64,000 nt of DNA from Rhipicephalus microplus. Its lineage: Eukaryota; Arthropoda; Arachnida; Ixodida; Ixodidae. A program made the position numbers and the translations under genes. The stretch lies in contig NC_134705.1 of NCBI RefSeq assembly GCF_043290135.1, positions 41,498,271 to 41,562,270 of the forward strand. Direction: 5' to 3'. Shown here one piece after another: positions 31,560-42,120 of this stretch. The notes under the pieces were generated by a model that was given only the letters and a program-made list of their open reading frames with translations, was not told the DNA's origin and did no database searches. Within the stretch, counting starts at the first letter, position 1. The number at the start of each line of letters is the position of its first letter.

Positions 31560-32210
31560 TGAGGCAAGTCTAGCTGTACTATTTGAGGAGCTAGAGGGTG
31601 TTGAGTGCGTATGATAGGGCTCAGTGAGGTTAGGAGGACAGATGAGGCCTATACGGTGCTACAGAATGGGCATGTCCTTTGCTATCAGGGCTTGGCTGAC
31701 AGAATAGAACTGGGAGTGGGGTTCTTTATTCACAGAAACATAGCTGGCAACATAAAGGAATACTGCAGCATTAATGAAAGGGTGGTAGGCATCGTAATTA
31801 AACTCTATAAGAGATGCAAGATGAAGGTGGTACAGGCTTACGCGCCTACATCCAGCCATGATGACGCGTCAGTTGAAAGCTTCCTTGAAGAAGTGGAATC
31901 GGCAATGAGTAAGGTAAAAACACAGTATACTATACTGATGGGAGACTTCAATGCAAAGGTAGTTAAGAAGCAGGCTGGAGACCAAGCAGTAGGAGATTAT
32001 GGCATTGGTACTAAAAATGCCAGAGGGGAGTTACTAGTAGAATTCGCAGAAGGCAATAACTTATGGATATTGAATACCTGCTACCAAAAACGGGGGAATT
32101 GTAAATGGACATGGAGGAGCCCTAATGGCAAAAATAAGAGTGAAATAGACTTTATACTGTGTGCACACCCAGGCATTGTGCAGAATGTGGAAGTGCTTGG
32201 CAAGGTCTGA
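31560..32210 (+). pseudogene. RTE endonuclease domain
   Basis: A 201-codon open stretch begins at 31605 and is preceded by ASLAVLFEELEGVECV-like sequence. Readable blocks: MIGLSEVRRTDEAYTVLQNG, GVGFFIHRNIAG, VVQAYAPTSSHDD, TILMGDFNAKV (catalytic GDFN intact), NARGELLVEFAEGNNLWILN and CKWTWRSPNGKNKSEIDFIL. This is the apurinic/apyrimidinic-type endonuclease of RTE elements, best known to annotators as craniofacial development protein 2-like. The domain is cut short near the SINE insertion; its end (VEVLGKV...) resumes after 32466. Confidence 0.85.
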
Positions 32211-32215
32211 TGCAG

Positions 32216-32451
32216 GCCCCGCCGCGGTGGTCTAGTGGCTAAGGTACTCGGCTGCTGACCCGCAGGTCGCGGGTTCGATTCCCGGCTACGGCGGCTGCAT
32301 TTCCGATGGAGGCGGAAATGTTGTAGGCCCGTGTACTCAGATTTGGGTGCACATTAAGGAACCCCAGGTGGTCAAAATTTCCGGAGCCCTCCACTATGGC
32401 ATCTCTCATAATCAAATGGTGGTTTTGGGACGTTAAACCCCACAAATCAAT
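32216..32451 (+). mobile_element. Ruka-type SINE inserted in RTE, with 15-bp target duplication
   Basis: tRNA-derived head with A-box (TCTAGTGGCTAAGGTACTCG) and intact B-box (GGTTCGATTCC), then the family body (TTTCCGATGGAGGCGGAAAT, AAGGAACCCCAGGTGGTC, GGGACGTTAAACCCCACAAA) and a TCAAT end. Flanked by perfect copies of CAAGGTCTGATGCAG at 32201-32215 and 32452-32466. I recognise it as Ruka, a SINE described in Rhipicephalus. Transcribed by RNA polymerase III and mobilised by LINE proteins. It is younger than the RTE copy it sits in. Confidence 0.88.
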
Positions 32452-32466
32452 CAAGGTCTGATGCAG

Positions 32467-34497
32467 TGACCATAGAATAATACGGTCTAAAATTCGCCTT
32501 GACTTGAAGAAAGAACGACAGAAACTGATACGCAAGAAGCCAATCAATGAGCTAGCACTGTGAGGGAAAGTACAGAAATTCAGAGTTTGGCTTCAGAACA
32601 GGTACTCGGCTCTTATCAAGGAAACCAACCTTAGTGTAGACGCAATGAATGATAATCTGACGACTATAATTAAGGAGTGTGCAGTGGAAGTTGGAGGTAT
32701 GGTACTTAGAACACTGGTAAGCTGTCCCAGGAAATGAAGAATCTCATTAAGAAGCATCAAAGCATCAAGTACAACAGACAAAATAGAGCTGGTAGAGCTT
32801 TCGAAGTTGATTAATAAGCATGAGGTATCCCATGTAAGAAGGCATAACATGGAGAGAATTGAACATGCTCTGAAAAACGGAGGAAGTGTCAAAGCAGTGA
32901 AGAGAAAACTTGGGATAGGCAAAAACAGATGTATGCACTAAAGGACGAGGAAGGCAAAGTAACTACCAATATGGATAGGATAGTTAAAATAGCAGAAGAG
33001 TTTTAGAGATCTGTATAGTAGCCGGAACAACCACGACCTTAATATAAGAACTAGCAGTAACCTAGATGACTTCCCAACAGCAATGATAGAAGAAGTCAGG
33101 AAAGCCTTGGAGGGGATGCAGAGAGGCAAAGCTGCTGGTGAGGATCAGGTAACATCAGATCTGCTGAAAGACGGAGGACAGATTGTGTTAGAAAAACTAG
33201 CCACTCTGTTTACGAAGTGTCTCCTGACTGGAAGAGTACTAGAAACTTGGAAGAATGCTAACATCATCTTAATACATAGAAAGGAGATGATAAGGACTTG
33301 AAGACCGATCAGCTTGCTCGTTGTCGTATACAAGCTATATACAAAGGTAATTGCTAACAGAACTAAGACAACACTAGAAATAAATCAACCAAAGGAATAA
33401 GCAAGATTTTCGAACAGGCTACTCAACAATCGACCACATTCATACTATCAACCAGGTAATAGAGAAATGCTCAGAATATAGCCAACCACTATACATAGCC
33501 TTCATAGATTATGAGAAGGCATTTGATTCAGTAGAAATATCAGCAGTCTTTCAGACACTACGGAATCAGGGCGTCGACGAAGCATATGTAAACATCCTGA
33601 AAGAAATCTACTTGGGGTAAACTGCTGCCGTAGTGCTTTATAAAGAAAGCAACAGAATACTAATCAAGAGGGGGTTGAGGCAGGGGGATACAATCTCCCC
33701 AATGCTATTTACTGCGCGCTTATAGGAGGTTTTCAGAGGCCTAGAAAAGGGAACAGTTAGGGATAAAAGTTCATGGAGAGTATCTTAGTATTTTAGTAAC
33801 CTGCACTTTGCTGTTGACATTGTATAGCTGAGTAACTCATGGGATGAATTGCAACTCATGATTACGGAGTTAGACAGGGAGAGCAGAAAGGTAGGTCTTA
33901 AAATAATCTGTAGAAAATGAAAGTAATGTGCAACAACCTTGGAAGAGAGCAGCGCTTTGAGTAGGTAATAGTGCACTTGAAGTTGCAAAAGACTATGTCT
34001 ACTTAGGACATGTAATAACCGTGGTGCTGAACCACGAGATTGAAGTAACTAGAAGAATAAGGATGGGGTGGAGCACATTTTGCAAGCACTCTCAAATCAT
34101 GACAGGTAGATTGCCACTATCTTTCAAGAGTAAGGTATATAACAGCTGCATCTTGCTGGTACTTTGCTACGGAGAAGAGGCCTGGAGACTTACAAAGAGG
34201 GTCCAGCTTAAATTTAGAACGACGCATCGAGCAATGGAAAGGAAAATGGTAGGTGTAACATTAAGAGAGAAGAAGAGAGCAGAGTCAATCAGGGAACAAA
34301 TCGGGGTTAAGGATATAGTTGAAATAAAGAAGAGGAAATGGAAATGGGCCGGGCATGTTGCGCGTAGACAGGATAACCGCTGGTCATTAAGGGTAACCAA
34401 CTGGATTCTCAGAGAAGGCAAGTGGGTTAGGGGGAGACAGACGGTTAGGTGGGCAGATGGGATTAAGAGGCTTGTGGGCATAAATTGGCCCCAGTAA
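32467..34497 (+). pseudogene. RTE reverse transcriptase and C-terminus
   Basis: RT is readable in several frames. 33083-33301 holds AAGEDQVTSDLLKDGGQIVL and the following helix. 33480-33545 reads YIAFIDYEKAFDSVE. 33650-33700 reads LIKRGLRQGDTISPMLF. The catalytic box at 33807-33818 is FAVD. The final part (34021-34497, 158 codons open) has VYNSCILLVLCYGEEAWRLT, MERKMVGVTLREKKR and KWKWAGHVARRQDNRWS, the invariant RTE C-terminal block. At least five frame breaks. Dead copy. Confidence 0.85.
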
Positions 34498-34563
34498 GCA
34501 CAGGACCGAGTTAACTGGCGGGACATGTGAGAGGCCTTTTTCCTGTAGTGGACGTAGTCAGGC

Positions 34564-35107
<544 letters not shown>

Positions 35108-36112
35108 CAGTGAAATCTCGATACAAGGAATCCCAAGGGACCGCTAAAAATCATTGACTATATTGAAAAATCGTTGTGAAAGTACAAAAATTTGAGCGAA
35201 AATTGTAGGACGATTTTTCACAGGCGTCCCCGTGCGCTGGCACGTTTCCTCACGTGATTGCTAACTGGCCTTCTCCCAACCAGTTGCCCAAGGAAACGCA
35301 TCGGGGCAGTGAAGCGGCCGTGGCCGTGAGCCCTGGTAGCTCTGTTTAGAAGCCAACATGGCAGTGCCCATGCAGACGCGACTGTCCGCTTGATCGATCC
35401 AAACTCACGCTTGCTACTCGCCCACTGTCGTCACAGCTATAAATAAATGGTGAAATCAGTTAATGCTTCGTGTTATCTCGCGCTGGGGCCAAGACATCAG
35501 GTATGTACTGTCTGTATTAAGGAGATTAGCTGTGTTTATTTAGCCATGCTTGCTAAGCTGTGTCTCCAAGAATTCGATAATAAATCTAGAGAAAACTACA
35601 AAATACCAACGAATACATTGCTCTCGAAGCTTCAGGACATTATATTAATATAAAGTAAATTAATGGGTGCGTTATGAACTTACAGGCCACACAGCGCAAG
35701 ATGATGATATGATAAGATTGAGGCGGAAGGAAACGGCACCCATAGGTGCGCCCATGTTGACTTTCCCTACCGTGGCCATCTTTTTGCCATGGCATTTTGC
35801 AGCACTGCTGAACATTTGCGTCATATGATCTGCTCAGGTGTCCGCATAGCTTCTGCTTCGCTTTTACTGGCGCGCATGCAGACACTATGGTGACGCCAAG
35901 CAGACGACGCGAAGCAGTTTTTGAGCAGTGCTGCAAAAGGCCACGGCAGAAAGACCGCCGTGGTAAGGACACGTTCACAGCGTTGTGTTGCAATCTACGT
36001 TTGAATGAGCAAACCAGTTGTGGAAGATTGTCCATACATTTAAGACTATGTTATGCTTTAATAAGTGCAAAAAAACATACACCAAATATTACGGAACCAG
36101 TGCACATTTATA

Positions 36113-36200
36113 AAAGGGAAAGAAGACAACCACCTGTTTGTAGCACGAAGCCCCAAGGGAATCCTTCCTTCAGCCACCTTGCAAACTCATTTGTGTCGAA
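36113..36200 (-). mobile_element. SINE 3' tail fragment, inverted relative to 36374-36548
   Basis: AAAGGGAAAGAAGACAACCA, then CCTGTTTGTAGC, is the reverse complement of the 3' end of the SINE at 36374-36548. Homology continues for about 50 bp with scattered differences. 5'-truncated copy. Confidence 0.7.
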
Positions 36201-36373
36201 GTGCTTCTAGTTGTTGAGAAGTTCGCTTTCATGCTGTCAATTGCTAGCTTCCTGCTTAGATCTAAGCATACTACGTGGTAGAAAACATGGATGAGAAAAA
36301 GACAAGAACAAGTGCAGTATACTTAGATTATGTATCACCAACTGGCCCAATTGTCCACATTAATTAGCTGTAT

Positions 36374-36548
36374 TCCTGGTTAGCTCAATTGGTAGAGCAA
36401 CCGCCCCAGAAAGGTGTTGGTCCCTGGTTCGAACCCTGGACCAGGATGATTTTTTCGGTAACTAAGAAGCTTTTCTTTCTGAGGAATCCATACCGATTTC
36501 CTTGTGGCTTTGCGCTACAAACAGGTGGTTGTCTTCTTTCCCTTTCTT
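36374..36548 (+). mobile_element. tRNA-derived SINE (not a functional tRNA)
   Basis: 36374-36446 is a 73-nt tRNA-shaped head. The acceptor arms TCCTGGT/ACCAGGA pair perfectly, the D-stem GCTC/GAGC pairs, and the B-box is GGTTCGAACCC. The anticodon stem does not pair and the T-stem has a mismatch. It is followed directly by a SINE body (GATTTTTTCGGTAACTAAGA, then a tail ending GGTTGTCTTCTTTCCCTTTC), so it is a retroposon. CpG decay explains the T-stem change. Confidence 0.75.
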
Positions 36549-38313
36549 AATACTTCAGCCACCACGTGAGTTTTCGCATAAGTACACATTTATTTGAGGC
36601 AGAACTCGATCTATCCTGATGTAGGCAGCTTGACTGCTGAAAGATGAGCTTTTATTAAGTGTGCACATCCTTTTTTCCTACTCTGAAACATCATCGTTAA
36701 ATACCTCTTCTTCATGTTGGTTCGCACGCACCGTTTCAATGTCGTCTTTGCTCTCGTCACCATTTTCTTGTCATGACAAATCGTATGGATCTTATCAGTC
36801 GTCAGCTAAGCTCACGTGCATGTTTCGTCGCACTGTGCATAGTGTTCGGGCGTTAGCGAATCATGCATGTGTAATCATGGGCGACTTCATCCCACAGGTC
36901 ACTTGTGTCGCATTTTTCGATGTTGTAGCATTACTTTCGTGCTGCTTCCAGAGCCCATCTTGATTGTTCAACCACCAATGAAAGAGCTAAAAAAAAGTAC
37001 GCAGGCAAAGCTGCCCTACGAAAACAAAGGCAACAGTGCAAAGCTTGACACGCAAAACAAGTGCCAGGTGATGATGATGGTGATAGGGCTGTCGCACATT
37101 TGAATAGGGCGGGCGCATGGAGAAGTACTGAGCGTTCTGATGATGATGATGGAAGGTACGAAACTGGGAATTATTTTTACAGCTGCGAGTAACTTTTTGA
37201 AACCGCTACTCGATATTTTGAAGTGTTGTGGAGGTATGAGGGAGATGAAATTCAAGATGATATTCTGAAACATTCATTTTCAGAAATTCATAGTAGGGAA
37301 ATATGTTTACATTGAACCAATGAACATTTAGAGGGGGATTTTTGAAAAAGTTGTTAACCTGAGGTTCGCTATAATGAGATTTGACTGTATTTCTATGCAA
37401 CTATGATTGGGAAATGTGAAAAATTTATGATGAAGAAGGTTGAAATAAATCAAGGTTTTTTTATATTGCCACACACGTGCTCCTTTCTATCTTCATGTTG
37501 ACTCCATCACAATGTAATTGCTGCTTTGCGCAAAGCATGTCCGATTGACTGGGAACTATCTAGGTAATCCTAGAACCTTGCGATGTAATAAATGCACAAC
37601 ATGAACACTTGAGTCCACTCTGGAATTTATGCGGGGGCTAGCAATAACACTGAAATCTAATACTAAAATAAAATAAAATAAAAGCCGACGCGCTCTATCA
37701 CTTGTTAGTTTAGTGGCGGCCGACGCTCTGTTCGCCACTATCAGTGTAGGTCTAGGGTGCATTGCTCACTGTCAGTTTAGCTTTGTTTCCGAGCCACAAG
37801 TTTGGCCAAATAGAGTTACATATTTCCGAGTTCTGCTGGAGTCTTCTGTATCGTCACGACCATATGACCATACAAAATGATTGTATCTAGTTTTGAATTC
37901 TTATGCCAAGATAGAAATATAATGCTTTATGCTGTTTGAAATTTTCAGAAGCAGGCTCATCTCGGTGGTGTAAGTTCTCCATACCACTTTAGATTTCATT
38001 ATCGCAAGATTTATGACCTTGCAAGAAAATGTCCATGCAGAAGCAGGATGATCTGGCTTTTAAACTCCCACTACAGTTGGCTCATTTATTTGCTGAAATG
38101 TTACTGTGCAGCATGAAGTACTGATCTGATGTTAAATTTGAACTGAATCAGCATTTCTCTGCAATGTTTAACGTCGCACTTGTCATATTAGCTTTGCTCA
38201 TATATCGTGCAATCATTGGATAGCTCTGGTTGTAGGAATTCCTGGTGTGCTTGTGTGTACAGACTTCTGTGCACTTGCACCATAATCCAAGTCTTCTCAT
38301 TGTTCGGATGCAG

Positions 38314-40265
38314 GGGTGAGTCCCGCTGTTGGCACTTGACGGCGCACGGCACAGTGACAACCACACAGTTGGCCAACATCCTGGTGCGTGAGGCTAGGGC
38401 AGTGGTTGAGGGATCCCTGGGTGTGGCTGTGGCTTGGGCCAACAAGGCCAATGCAGCTGCCGGATCGGCTGCATCGAAGAACAGCCACACAGACAATGGG
38501 GATACTGAGAATCTTCAAGAAAGAGAAACACAAAACAGCCACGGAGGCACTCACACCATCAATTCGTTGAGTAATGGGCTACGGCAAGATGCCTCAGGAA
38601 ATGATGTCAGTACGTCGGCAAAGAATTCTGTCTCACCATTACGCCAACTTTCACCACCAGCTAGGGAAGCTTTCATATCTCAACGAGTTTCGCGCATTAG
38701 AAAAAGTGACAGTGATTCACCCATTGTATTTTCTTCACCAAAACAAGCAGTTGCTTTCGAGTCTGAACATAAAACGCACGATGATGCTTCCGAGACGCAG
38801 TCTTTGATCCCATGGTCGTCACTGCAACCGGGTGGAACCATTGCTCATCTTGAATTGGAAGTGCACGATTCGGAAGACGAAGAGCGCCTCACATTGGACG
38901 GGCTTTTTGGTAGTTTACCTGTCGCGTCGCAGAGATCGCCACTGGAAGCGAGGCATGCCTGTGTGGACTCACCACAGTCGGCTAAGTCATTCATCGAGTC
39001 AAACCTGGACGACGCCATTTTGTTGTGGGAGAATAACAGCTCTCCGCTGTCTTTACCAACAACGGAGCGTGTCAGCAAGGAGGCACAGTCACCTCCGGCT
39101 ATGACGCAGCCCAATGTGGCTCCATCACCGAAGGATGACGACATTTATATGCTGGGTGAAAGTCTTATTGTCAACACACAGATGCTGAATGTAGAAAAAG
39201 AAATTGTACCGACACCACCTAAAAACAGCCCACCTCGTAAAGCAAGAGTCCGATCCCCAAAAGTTCAATTGTCTGGCAAGAAGAGTAGCGCTCAGAAAAC
39301 AAGTCGTACCACCCGCAGAACATCGCCACTCACCACCTCCCCCAACAACAGAGTGTTGCGATCGCAGACTTGGAGGTCTCGCCAGAATGAGGAAAACGTT
39401 CGGCCGTCTGCACACCATCAGGGTGCTTCATTGATGGCCGAGTCGTTTGGCATAGGAAGCAGTTTTTTTCAAGCCACGGTTCCTAGGACTTCTAAGCTCA
39501 AGAGTCCACCATTAACTCTGCAGAAAAGCATGCGAGGTAACACGTCACCATACAAGTGCACAAGCCAGACCGTGGGTTCTTCTCCCAGGAGAGAATCTTA
39601 CAGGTTTAGTGGCAGCTTTGTTCTTGACAGCCAGACTGTCAAAGCTATGGATGGAGTCACGCTCTCCGATGACATTGCCGAGAATGCCGCAGATGATGCA
39701 CAATGTTTCGAAATTTCCAGTGGCATGTTGGACGACGACCAACCAAGCCCCGCCCGTCAAAAACCACTGACGACAAACACCACTACTGTCGAGATTTCTG
39801 CGGGCGTCTGCTCCCTCGGAAGCTCCGCACTGTCAGAACTTTTCAGTTCTCCAGGTAACGCTGTTGTCAAGTCGAACAGCAACAGCTCCGACAGTGAACG
39901 AAGCGAACACTCCTCGAAGTCTTCCAAAGGTCACAAGAGGAGTGCTTCCGAGGGCGAGCTGTTCTCTTCGACCGACGACAGCAGTGACCATTCGCTGAAC
40001 TCACTGGCCGACCGAGTGAGGGAAGAGTTCAGCTGGAAGCGCGTCGAGTCTGTGCGGGACTTCTTGTGCCAGTGGGAGAAGCAAAAAGAGTTTGCGATGG
40101 CCCTCACTGTCAGGAGCCGTGTGGAAGTGCGGCCATCGATTGGGCCGACCAAGAGTGCGAGGCTTGTTTTCAAGTCCTGTGAGAACCCCTTTGCCTGTGA
40201 CAACAAGTGTGTGACGGGTGTCGCCGTCTGTTGGGGGAAGTATGAGGCGCATTACCTGCCATTAG
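38314..40265 (+). CDS. POLQ: DNA polymerase theta large central exon
   Basis: About 650 codons between acceptor TGCAG and donor TTAG|GTATGT. It starts with one base that completes the arginine codon left by the upstream exon. The first block (CWHLTAHGTVTTTQLANILV, then REARAVV) matches the end of the helicase-like half (animal proteins read TGRKGLTEREAAALIVEEA). A long polar, Ser/Pro-rich, presumably disordered linker follows, with many SP/TP sites. The last 70 residues (SWKRVESVRDFLCQWEKQ, then TGVAVCWGKYEAHYLP) match the start of the family-A polymerase half, an exonuclease-like fold, including the conserved GLAVCWG-type strand. One large exon for the central region is also the vertebrate arrangement. 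The polymerase active-site exons must lie downstream, outside or unseen. No stops. Confidence 0.88.
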
Positions 40266-41252
40266 GTATGTACCCTTGCTTTACGTACTCTCAGATAGCT
40301 TCACACTGTCTGCAGTTTGCTCATTCATCTTTGAAGTTCTTACTTATTGCACAGCCCTATGTACTGGCTGCATTGCTCAATGTACTGACATTGTATTGCC
40401 CATTGTATTGGTAAATTAAGTAGGCTTGTGTGAGTAGGCAATTTTAGGTTCAAAGCGAATACGGATTTCGATCGAACAATTTTGCATCGAATTCGAATGT
40501 TATGTATATAGCATATTATTAAAGAAAAGGGCATATTTGTCATGACCAAACCAGTCTGTGCAATATTTAAAAAAAATTCAAACAAGTCCTGTGCAAATGC
40601 AGTTTTTTTTTTGTACCAAAGGAAGGGGAAACAACTTTCAATGGTAGCAGGATTTGGCTTTCGGTACAATTCAAGTGATAGCCTGTAAAATATGTCAAGC
40701 TTGTACTGTAAATATGTCAATTGCTGTACTAAGAGCATATAAGCCAGTTTAACAAGGTTGTAGCCCTGTGATGCCCACTGTATTATATTTGATACATTGA
40801 ACGATACCTCAATAACGCTGTTAAAAGCTACTATAGGTGTAACAATAACCAGCTGTTGCAGATTTGACATGGTATAAAGAAGGTACAGTGACCTACATAT
40901 TATACGATAAGAATTAATTCCAATTGGTTCTAATTAGGTTACGGCTCAAATAAAACTTCATATATATTTTTCTTAAAATGAACTGTGCAAGAAGAGTAAG
41001 AACAGTCAGCGTTTTCTTGCAATTTTTCTGAAGGTTTCTTTGCAATTTTTCTGAAGGCGTAACTGTCCGTGCCCATTACAGGGTTAAACTAAAAAAAAAA
41101 AAGAATCGATGTTAGGGTAGTGTTTTTATTTAACCTTGCAGTTGGTCTTTGCTGCAGTGCAAATTTCTTTTGGGTACATGTTTTCATGGCTTAGCAGCAC
41201 TTTAATGCAGTGAGACCACTTTTACAGAGAGTGACATGTCAACTAATATATA
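40266..41252. other. POLQ intron start, nothing else recognised
   Basis: Begins with the donor of the POLQ exon. AT-rich, with short open frames that I regard as chance. I looked for the next POLQ exon and did not find it. 41189-41239 is a copy of sequence that recurs in the same orientation at 42064-42114, on the other side of the Tigger remnant. Confidence 0.45.
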
Positions 41253-42042
41253 GAGTGAATTCCTTTAAACGGAACGTGAAGGGGCAAGAAAACTTGTTTC
41301 ATGAGAAGTTTTATTTAAGCAAACCCCACAGAATGAATGAAATATGACTTTATTTCAAAAGCACCAACTGTGGCTGACTGAACAAAAACATTTTGAAGTA
41401 CACAATATTACTATAGTTGATTAGAAAGAAGAAGATTTCTGATATTATTGACTCAGAAAAAAGGAGGTGATAACAGTTTGCTTGGCCTTGTTCAAGCACT
41501 TTCTCACATAGTAGGAGTGTATTGCTGAAAGGCTGGGCAGGAACTCCGTGCGACCATCGTGTTCGAAGTAGCACTGCAACGAGCGGACAGCATCTCTTGC
41601 TGCATAGTCCGCCACTGAATTGGGCTCAGGATCACCCGCCATCTCATTACCACTTGAGCATGGGTCCTCATCTTGAACTTCAGCTATAAGTTCTTCAAGA
41701 CTGTCCTCAAGTTCACGATGAAACAATGATAGCTACTTAGCACACGTAGACACGTGCAATCGCTGGATTGGCTTGGCTAGGCTAGGCTAGCCATAGAGAA
41801 ATAAAAAAAAAAGGTTGGCTAGCTCTGGCGTTTGTTTCATGGTTGCTAGACTGCCGTGGCCACTTTCGCCGTTCATGGATTTTGCCCGTTTTCGTTTCAT
41901 TTAACCGATGTAAGGTAAAAACAAATGTTCTGATTACCCAAAACCCTTTATCAACAAATATATAGGAGACCAACCAAATGTACCTAGATAGTTTTGTTTA
42001 TGTGGCTCGTTTAACCGAGTTTCGTTTAATGGGAATCCACTG
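41253..42042 (-). mobile_element. Small Tigger-like element with transposase C-terminus
   Basis: Ends GAGTGAATTCCTTTAAACGG and (reverse complement) CAGTGGATTCCCATTAAACG are imperfect inverted repeats with TA outside (41251-41252, 42043-42044). The only coding trace is the minus-strand transposase tail at 41445-41726. At 790 bp it is a deletion derivative. Confidence 0.65.
41445..41726 (-). pseudogene. Tigger transposase C-terminal fragment
   Basis: 93 residues: acidic helical start (LEDSLEELIAEVQDEDPCSS), then ARDAVRSLQCYFEHDG, and a tail KAKQTVITSFFLSQ. A two-helix region followed by TxITSFF is the usual end of Tigger/jerky-type transposases. The DNA-binding and DDE parts are deleted. Confidence 0.6.
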
Positions 42043-42120
42043 TACTTGGATAGGTGCTTTTACAGCTTAGCACCCTTCTACTGCAGTGAAACCACTTTTA
42101 CAGGCTGTTACATGCACTCT

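Larger units (their letters stand above)
35108..37387. mobile_element. Possible Tigger-like element in POLQ intron
   Basis: CAGTGAAATCTCGATACAAG at 35108 and the reverse complement of the sequence ending at 37387, CAGTCAAATCTCATTATAGC, look like diverged Tigger ends, each with an adjacent TA. The 2.3 kb between carry two SINE pieces but no transposase I can read. These could instead be ends of two different elements. Confidence 0.35.

Noticed and set aside
35108..35240. Possible start of a host gene near TATA-like and GC-rich DNA at 35.1-35.4 kb
   Set aside because: The sequence resembles the terminal region of Tigger-type elements (CAGTGAAATCTCGATACAAG) and no supported coding frame follows.
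36374..36446. Possible functional tRNA gene
   Set aside because: Acceptor and D stems pair, but the anticodon stem does not and the T-stem has a mismatch. It runs straight into a SINE body whose tail recurs at 36113-36144.
38207..38313. In-frame extension upstream of the large POLQ exon
   Set aside because: It is intron sequence read through the acceptor; the phase match with the upstream exon and loss of similarity place the exon start at 38314.
40266..40414. In-frame extension beyond the large POLQ exon
   Set aside because: It follows a good donor (GGTATGT) and the residues have no similarity to POLQ.
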